A DNA stretch of 64,000 bases. Origin: DAIPKP01 sp964545875 (GTDB taxonomy: Bacteria > Synergistota > Synergistia > Synergistales > Aminiphilaceae). A model generated the notes under the pieces. That model had not been told where the DNA came from. It saw only the letters and a program-made list of their open reading frames with translations, and made no database searches. The stretch is from contig CAZJHH010000004.1 of NCBI GenBank assembly GCA_964545875.1, forward strand, positions 1 through 64,000, read 5' to 3'. The first letter of the stretch is position 1. Each line of letters opens with the position of its first letter. The position numbers and the translations under genes are program-made. Positions 59,541-64,000 of the stretch are shown here, one piece after another.

Positions 59541-60728
59541 TTAGGATTCCAGCTCCTTGAGAGCCTCTCCCATGCGTTTTACTCCTTCCCGGATGAGCTC
59601 GGGGGCCATGCAGGAATAGTTGAGGCGCAGGGTGTTTTCGTGTCCTCCGTTGGGATAGAAGGCATCTCCGGGAACAAAGGCCACCTTTTTCTCGATACAC
59701 CGCTCCAGAACCTTACGGTTGCTTATTCCGGAGGTAAAGCTTCCCCAGAAGAAGAGCCCCCCGCTGGGAGCATTGAAGGCAAAAGCATCTCCCAGGTAGG
59801 TCTTGAAAGCTTCCGCCATGACGTTACGGCGTTCTCGATAGAGATCGATGATGAGGTCGACATGTTCGTCAATGTCGAACATGTCGAGATAGGTATCCAC
59901 CATCATCTGAGTAATGGTGGGAGTCTGAAGATCCGCCCCCTGTTTCACCTGAATGATTCGCTCCAGCACATCTTCGGAGGCGATGATCCAGGCCACCCGA
60001 AGCCCCGGAGCGAGAATCTTGGAAAAAGTTCCGAGGGTAGTCACCAATCCCTTGGTATCCCAAGTGGAGAGAGACGGGCAGTGCTCTCCTTCAAAACGCA
60101 GCTCTCCGTAAGGATTATCTTCGATGATGGGGATTTCGTACTTGCTGGCCACCTCCACCAGAGCCTTCCGGCGCTCCAGAGTCCAGCTCTGCCCCGTGGG
60201 GTTCTGGAAATCCGGAATGACGTAGATGAGTTTGGCCTTTTTCTCCCCCTGAAGCACACGATCCAGATCCTCCGGCACCATACCCTCCGAATCCGTCTCC
60301 ACTTCGATAAAGCGGGGCTCGTAGGAACGGAAGGCGCTGAGAGCTCCCAAATAGGTGGGGCTTTCACAGATCACCGCATCCCCTTCGTCGAGGAATACCT
60401 TGCCGATAAAGTCCAGAGCCTGTTGAGATCCCGTAACTACCTGCACATCCTTGGCAGTGACCTTGGTCTTCCAGAGCTTGTTGGATCGAGCGGCAATCTT
60501 CTCCCTAAGAGGAACATGCCCTTCGGTGGTGGAATATTGAAGCGCCTCCTGCCCCATGGTTTCGAGTACCCGCTGCACCGCTTTCTGCATGTTTGCCACC
60601 GGGAAAAGCTCCTTGGCGGGAAGCCCCCCCGCAAAAGAAATCATCTCGGGCTGAGCAGTGAGTTTCAGGATTTCCCGTATTTCCGAGCGCTTCATATGTT
60701 CGGTACGTTTCGCAAAGGCTATGGCCAT
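59541..60728 (-). CDS. PLP aminotransferase, LysN/2-aminoadipate aminotransferase-like
   Basis: A 395-residue fold-type I aminotransferase of the group that includes LysN and MocR-associated enzymes. It has MISFAGGLPAKELFP, LQYSTTEGHVPLREKIA, VVTGSQQALDFIGKVFLDEGD, YVIPDFQNPTGQSW, IIEDNPYGELRFEG, the PLP-lysine loop TLGTFSKILAPGLRVAWI and GGLFFWG. These enzymes act on 2-aminoadipate, branched-chain, aromatic or kynurenine-type amino acids; exact specificity cannot be read. ATG 60728 follows GGAGGAGGAGATTGCACG. Monocistronic; likely part of amino-acid fermentation. Confidence 0.9.
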   Translation of the reverse strand: MAIAFAKRTEHMKRSEIREILKLTAQPEMISFAGGLPAKELFPVANMQKAVQRVLETMGQEALQYSTTEGHVPLREKIAARSNKLWKTKVTAKDVQVVTGSQQALDFIGKVFLDEGDAVICESPTYLGALSAFRSYEPRFIEVETDSEGMVPEDLDRVLQGEKKAKLIYVIPDFQNPTGQSWTLERRKALVEVASKYEIPIIEDNPYGELRFEGEHCPSLSTWDTKGLVTTLGTFSKILAPGLRVAWIIASEDVLERIIQVKQGADLQTPTITQMMVDTYLDMFDIDEHVDLIIDLYRERRNVMAEAFKTYLGDAFAFNAPSGGLFFWGSFTSGISNRKVLERCIEKKVAFVPGDAFYPNGGHENTLRLNYSCMAPELIREGVKRMGEALKELES

Positions 60729-61289
60729 CGTGCAATCTCCTCCTCCGTGGTGGTTACAAACCCCCATGCAAGCATCCCGGGGAAAGGAAATTCCTTCACC
60801 TTTCTCCAAGGACACCATACCCGGAACATTCCAGGTATACTTTTGAAACTCCCTAAACCCATCTCTACATATTTTATGCAATAACCACGGAGAATGGCAA
60901 CTCCCAATTTTTTCCAAAAGCCTGTTCCATTTGGATATTCTTTTTTATTTTGAACTCCTTCGAGAAAGAGTCGAGGACACTCTGATACAACCCTGCAATT
61001 GAGGCCTTCCAGAAAACCCATCTGAAAAATTTTCCAGAAATTCTTCATCAAAGCGGTCAAGAGCGTTACACTTGATTTGACAAACTAGGCTCGTAAAAAA
61101 ATTTGAGGCAACCTCCCTATGTTTCGAAAGCATGGGAACAAGATAGTCCGTGGTATAAAATATACACGTTTCAATTTTTTCATTTTATGATAGAATATAC
61201 TCATATAAACATTCCTGCACTTCTTACCGCCTGAAAACACCCGAAAGATTTCAAAGAAAGGTCGCTCCTCCAATCCTCAAAAAATAATC
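60729..61289. other. Intergenic region with repeat copy and AT-rich promoter region
   Basis: No gene is supported in these 561 bp. They hold the second copy of the 27-nt repeat (61058-61084). AT-rich sequence near 61158-61205 includes a candidate -10 TAGAAT at 61191-61196 for the AOR leader, with only a weak -35. Short minus-strand frames around the repeat have no ribosome binding sites and may be remnants of a mobile element. Confidence 0.5.
61058..61084. repeat. 27-nt dispersed repeat, copy 2
   Basis: Matches positions 20-46 with one substitution. Here the inverted-repeat extension is imperfect (AAACTAGG in place of AAATCAAG). On the minus strand both copies can encode the same short peptide, L-(V/I)-C-Q-I-K-C-N-A-L, hinting at a remnant of a coding element. 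Confidence 0.6.
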
Positions 61290-61305
61290 CATACGAATAT
61301 TATGG

Positions 61306-61432
61306 AGACCTTCGACCTCCTTCCGCTCTCGAAGCGGAAAGAGGCGTCAGGTGAAGGAAGCGATTTCTTCGCCAGCCATGTTTGCAAAGAAGGACGAAAA
61401 CCCGAGAGGGAGTCGTCCTTCTTTTTTGTTTT
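61306..61432 (+). ncRNA. Moco/Tuco-type riboswitch with terminator, upstream of AOR
   Basis: A compact structured leader lies 52 bp before an AOR gene. It contains CCTC/GAGG closing a 7-bp hairpin TTCCGCT-CTCGA-AGCGGAA (61321-61339). A 10-bp stem with a GCGA tetraloop follows (61350-61373), then the single-stranded GCCATGTTTGC-AAAG segment. The set resembles, as I recall it, the molybdenum/tungsten-cofactor (Moco) RNA motif. An intrinsic terminator follows directly at 61387-61432, so control is probably by transcription termination. AOR enzymes need tungstopterin and a MoaD-like gene follows, so a cofactor-sensing role fits well. Confidence 0.7.
61387..61432 (+). terminator. Expression-platform terminator of the riboswitch
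   Basis: AAGAAGGACGA (61387-61397) pairs with TCGTCCTTCTT (61413-61423) across a 15-nt loop, followed by TTTTTGTTTTCC. Confidence 0.85.
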
Positions 61433-61483
61433 CCACTTTTTCGGCATCAAAGAATTATTTTAAATAGAGGAGGGACAAAGAAT

Positions 61484-63277
61484 ATGAACACCTTAGGATC
61501 AGTTTTGCGGATTAACCTGAGCACCGGAGGAATTTCCAGAGAGCAGGTTTGCGAGAAAACTGCACGAGCGTTTATTGGAGGACGGGGATATGGCACAAAA
61601 ATCCTCTGCGAGGAGCTTCCGAAAGGAACGGCTCCCCTTTCTCCGGAGAACAAACTCATTTTCGCCAACGGCCCCCTTACAGGCCATGCGGCTCCTGCGG
61701 CAGGGCGCTACATGGTGATAACCAAAAGCCCTCTCACCGGGGGCATTGCCAGCAGCAACTCCGGAGGTTTCTGGGGAGCCGAACTCGCCAAGGCGGGGTG
61801 GTTCATGATCATTCTGGAGGGCAAAGCGGAAAAACCTTCCTATATCTGGATTAACGATGAAACCGTGGAAATTCGGGACGCTTCTTCCCTTTGGGGTCTG
61901 AACAGCCACGAAACCACGGATAGGCTTTTGGAAACCCTGGGTGAACCCCAGGCAAAGGTAGCCTGTATCGGCCCTGCCGGAGAAAGGCTCTCTCTTCTTG
62001 GAGCCATTATGAACGATAAAAATCGAGCTGCCGGAAGAAGCGGCGTAGGAGCGGTCATGGGCTCGAAAAACCTCAAGGCCCTGGTGGTAAGGGGAACTTC
62101 CCGCCCCGTTCCGGCGAATCCCGAAGAGATGAAATCTCTTCTGAAAAGCTCTCTGGAAAAAATCAAGGCCAATCCCGTCACCAGTCAGGGGCTTCCCACA
62201 TACGGCACGGCAGTACTGGTGAACATTCTTAATCAACTCGGAGGATATCCTCATAACAACTGGGCAAACGCACACATGCCCAATGCGGATCTTCAGTCCG
62301 GCGAAACCCTCGCTCAGGACTTTCTCACGAAAAAATACGCCTGCTTCGGCTGCCCCATCGGCTGCGGCCGGGTAACCAAGGTGGGAGAGCGTCACGGAGA
62401 AGGGCCGGAATACGAAACCATCTTCGCCTTCGGAGTCTGCTGCGGCGTGGAACCCCTGGAACCCATCATCGAAGCGAACTATCTCTGCAACGAGTACGGC
62501 CTGGATACCATAAGCACGGGAGTAACTCTTGCGGCGGCCATGGAGCTCTACGAAAAAGGGCACATTTTCAAAGAAGAGCTCCAAGGAGGTCCGGAGCTGC
62601 GTTTCGGCAATGGCGAGGCCATTGTCTACTGGACAAAAAAGATGGGGCTCCTCGAAGGCTTCGGTAAAAAACTCTCCCAGGGCTCGTTCCGGCTCTGCGA
62701 AAGCTACGGCCATCCGGAAATCTCCATGTCCGTAAAAAAACAGGAGATGCCCGCCTACGATGGCCGAGCCATTCAGGGCATCGGACTGAACTACGCCACC
62801 TCGAACCGAGGGGGCTGTCATGTCCGGGGATATACCATCTCTCCCGAAGTTCTCGGAATGCCGGAGAAACTGGATCCCGTGGAGATCGATTCCAAACCTC
62901 TCTGGGTAAAAATTTTTCAGGATCTTACCGCCGCCATCGACTCCTCGGGAATGTGTCTTTTTACATCCTTCGCCCTGGGAGCCGAAGACTATGCGGCGTT
63001 TCTCAAGGCCGCCACGGGGTTCGACTACGACGGCAACAACGTTCTCGAAGCGGGAGAACGTATCTGGAACCTGGAGCGTCTTTTCAACCTTCGAGAAGGC
63101 ATCCGCCCCGAAGAAGACACCCTTCCCGAACGGCTTCTCAAAGAACCGATTCCCGACGGTCCCTCCAAGGGAATGGTAAGCCGCCTCCCCGAGATGCTTC
63201 CGGAATACTACAAGCTTCGGGAATGGAACCAGAACGGTCTTCCTACCCGAGAAAAACTGGAAACCCTGGGGCTGTAA
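61484..63277 (+). CDS. aor: Aldehyde:ferredoxin oxidoreductase (tungstopterin enzyme), copy 2
   Basis: A 597-residue AOR. The N-terminal domain has LRINLSTGGISRE, AFIGGRGYGTKIL, ANGPLTGHAAPAAGRY and SNSGGFWGAELAKAG, classical AOR pterin-binding features. The [4Fe-4S] ligands have the standard spacing C-x2-C-x3-C (Cys287, 290, 294 in ACFGCPIGCGR), with a later Cys in SSGMCLFTSFALG. NEYGLDTISTG is conserved in both window copies. It oxidises aldehydes from amino-acid breakdown with ferredoxin reduction. GAGGAGGG precedes ATG 61484. Preceded by a Moco-type riboswitch and followed by a MoaD-like gene. Confidence 0.95.
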   Translation: MNTLGSVLRINLSTGGISREQVCEKTARAFIGGRGYGTKILCEELPKGTAPLSPENKLIFANGPLTGHAAPAAGRYMVITKSPLTGGIASSNSGGFWGAELAKAGWFMIILEGKAEKPSYIWINDETVEIRDASSLWGLNSHETTDRLLETLGEPQAKVACIGPAGERLSLLGAIMNDKNRAAGRSGVGAVMGSKNLKALVVRGTSRPVPANPEEMKSLLKSSLEKIKANPVTSQGLPTYGTAVLVNILNQLGGYPHNNWANAHMPNADLQSGETLAQDFLTKKYACFGCPIGCGRVTKVGERHGEGPEYETIFAFGVCCGVEPLEPIIEANYLCNEYGLDTISTGVTLAAAMELYEKGHIFKEELQGGPELRFGNGEAIVYWTKKMGLLEGFGKKLSQGSFRLCESYGHPEISMSVKKQEMPAYDGRAIQGIGLNYATSNRGGCHVRGYTISPEVLGMPEKLDPVEIDSKPLWVKIFQDLTAAIDSSGMCLFTSFALGAEDYAAFLKAATGFDYDGNNVLEAGERIWNLERLFNLREGIRPEEDTLPERLLKEPIPDGPSKGMVSRLPEMLPEYYKLREWNQNGLPTREKLETLGL

Positions 63278-63286
63278 AATTTCTCC

Positions 63287-63559
63287 ATGGTTACGGTGCT
63301 TTTCTTCGCAAGCTTTAGGAACTACACCGGAGAAAAAGCCACCACCGTTGAAGGAGCCTTTTCCGTGGAGGAACTTCTTCGGCTTCTTTGCCGCCGCTAT
63401 GGCAAAACCCTTGAAAATGAGGTTTTTGAGGGAAATACCCTCTCTTCCCAGGTAATCGTCATGGTAAACGGCAGACATATCGCCCATACCGGAGGACCGC
63501 TTACTCCCGTAAAGGACGGCGATACGGTGGCGATTTTTCCTCTTCTCGGGGGAGGCTGA
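63287..63559 (+). CDS. MoaD/ThiS-family sulfur carrier, linked to tungstopterin enzyme
   Basis: A 90-residue ubiquitin-fold protein starting MVTVLFFASFRNYTGEK and ending PVKDGDTVAIFPLLGGG, with the C-terminal Gly-Gly needed for adenylation and thiocarboxylation. The ending follows the MoaD pattern (D-G-D-x-V-A-I-F-P-P-x-x-G-G). It starts 9 bp after the AOR stop. MoaD supplies sulfur for the molybdopterin dithiolene; copies beside AOR genes are common in anaerobes and may be dedicated to tungstopterin. The ribosome binding site is weak, so coupling to AOR translation is likely. Confidence 0.92.
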   Translation: MVTVLFFASFRNYTGEKATTVEGAFSVEELLRLLCRRYGKTLENEVFEGNTLSSQVIVMVNGRHIAHTGGPLTPVKDGDTVAIFPLLGGG

Positions 63560-63582
63560 TTCCCGCAGTTTTTCGACGTAGA

Positions 63583-63630
63583 GTACGTGCATGGGGACGG
63601 GCATTTGTATGCCCGTCCCCATGCACGTAC
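63583..63630. terminator. 22-bp perfect hairpin after the AOR/MoaD operon
   Basis: Arms 63583-63604 and 63609-63630 are exact complements with the 4-nt loop TTGT. No T-run follows directly; it may end or stabilise the transcript. Confidence 0.65.
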
Positions 63631-63814
63631 ATAGACGCTCTGTAGAATCCGGAGAAAAAACACCTTTCAAGGAACGATATAACACGGAACGGCAGAAAAA
63701 GCCGTATATCCTCAAAATTTTACAAATTCTTTCTCTACATTTATACTTTATCCGGGAGGAGATCCTCATACTCCGCGCTCTTCCAAAACAAAACTACGGT
63801 AAAGGAGAACCTTC

Positions 63815-64000
63815 ATGAAACGAATAATCAGCTTCATGCTGTGCGCAGCAATGTTTTGCACCCTGGCGGTATCGGCCTTGGGAGCTTCGAAAAGCGACGT
63901 GGTTTTCGGAGATCAATCCTGGGACAGCATTCAGTTTCACCACCGTGTAATGGCCTATCTCCTGGAGCATGGCTATGGCATGAAACCCGCATACAACTTC
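63815..64000 (+). CDS. Glycine betaine/osmoprotectant-type binding protein, N-terminal part (runs off the window)
   Basis: The visible 62 codons encode a signal peptide (MKRIISFMLCAAMFCTLAVSALGA) and the start of a mature protein reading VVFGDQSWDSIQFHHRVMAYLLEHGYGMKPAYNF. This G-D-x-S-W-D-S opening with a following helix is typical of ABC substrate-binding proteins for glycine betaine or proline betaine. AAAGGAGAACCTTC precedes ATG 63815. It is a different protein from the binding protein at 36120-37064. The gene continues beyond position 64000. Confidence 0.8.
   Translation, partial: MKRIISFMLCAAMFCTLAVSALGASKSDVVFGDQSWDSIQFHHRVMAYLLEHGYGMKPAYNF

Noticed and set aside
60945..61133. Short minus-strand frame around repeat copy 2 as a transposase gene
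   Set aside because: Only about 62 codons, no ribosome binding site and no DDE or HUH motif; at most a remnant.
61499..63769. 756-codon minus-strand open frame opposite the second AOR and MoaD genes
   Set aside because: Antisense to two well-supported genes; the translation has no recognisable domain.
1..64000. CRISPR arrays, rRNA or tRNA genes, prophage
   Set aside because: No regularly spaced repeats, conserved rRNA segments, tRNA cloverleaf or phage structural genes were recognised while reading.

Overview
The window is about 64 kb of compact, fairly GC-rich bacterial chromosome. It has strong AGGAGG-type ribosome binding sites, frequent GTG/TTG starts, many ATGA or one-base gene overlaps and many hairpin terminators. 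The gene content points to an anaerobic, amino-acid-utilising, motile diderm, most like Synergistota. It includes two tungsten/molybdenum aldehyde:ferredoxin oxidoreductase (AOR) genes with a MoaD-like protein, two secreted Ntn hydrolases (C45 and C69 types), a penicillin-binding protein 1C / alpha-2-macroglobulin pair, an osmoprotectant-type ABC transporter, oxygen-sensing chemotaxis proteins and several flavoproteins. The taxon is an inference. I see no rRNA, tRNA, CRISPR array or intact insertion sequence.

Layout. 0.05-0.6 kb: small HATPase protein (-). 0.7-10.2 kb: a glycogen/alpha-glucan operon (+): aminotransferase, GH57 hydrolase, GlgP, GlgA, a probable selenoprotein read through an in-frame UGA, GlgC and an acidic helical protein, closed by a 31-bp hairpin. 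10.3-20.9 kb: degenerate GGDEF protein (-), SYLF protein (+), then PBP1C and alpha-2-macroglobulin (-) and a small helical protein (-). 21-32 kb: ion transporter (+), small WYL-repeat protein, radical SAM protein, C45 hydrolase, chemoreceptor, flavodoxin and NagZ-like GH3 (all -), then Tpx (+). 32.3-35.9 kb: a diiron sensor, soluble chemoreceptor and AOR in one operon (-). 36.1-41.8 kb: AruI-like TPP enzyme, aminotransferase and a quaternary-amine type ABC transporter (-), preceded by an attenuator-like leader. 42.3-42.9 kb: membrane protein with a near-consensus promoter (+).

43.0-50.4 kb is a one-carbon/folate operon (-): metH, a membrane protein, metF, a folK-folE2 fusion, a DmrB-like flavoprotein, a PTPS-III type enzyme and folP. 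No folB or folA is in the cluster. The PTPS carries the Cys-Glu active site known to replace FolB, and the flavoprotein is a candidate pterin reductase. 50.6-60.7 kb (-): HATPase/GNAT-like protein, iron-sulfur flavoprotein, C69 dipeptidase, HIRAN-ARPP-1-like protein with RmuC and a dienelactone hydrolase, methyltransferase and a LysN-like aminotransferase. 61-64 kb (+): a Moco/Tuco-type riboswitch controlling a second AOR and MoaD, then the start of another osmoprotectant-binding protein.

The best candidates for unusual biology are the selenoprotein inside the glycogen operon, the O2-sensor/chemoreceptor/AOR operon, the folB-less folate operon with a FolK-FolE2 fusion, the HIRAN fusion next to RmuC, and the AruI-like/transporter operon with its mutually exclusive leader hairpins.
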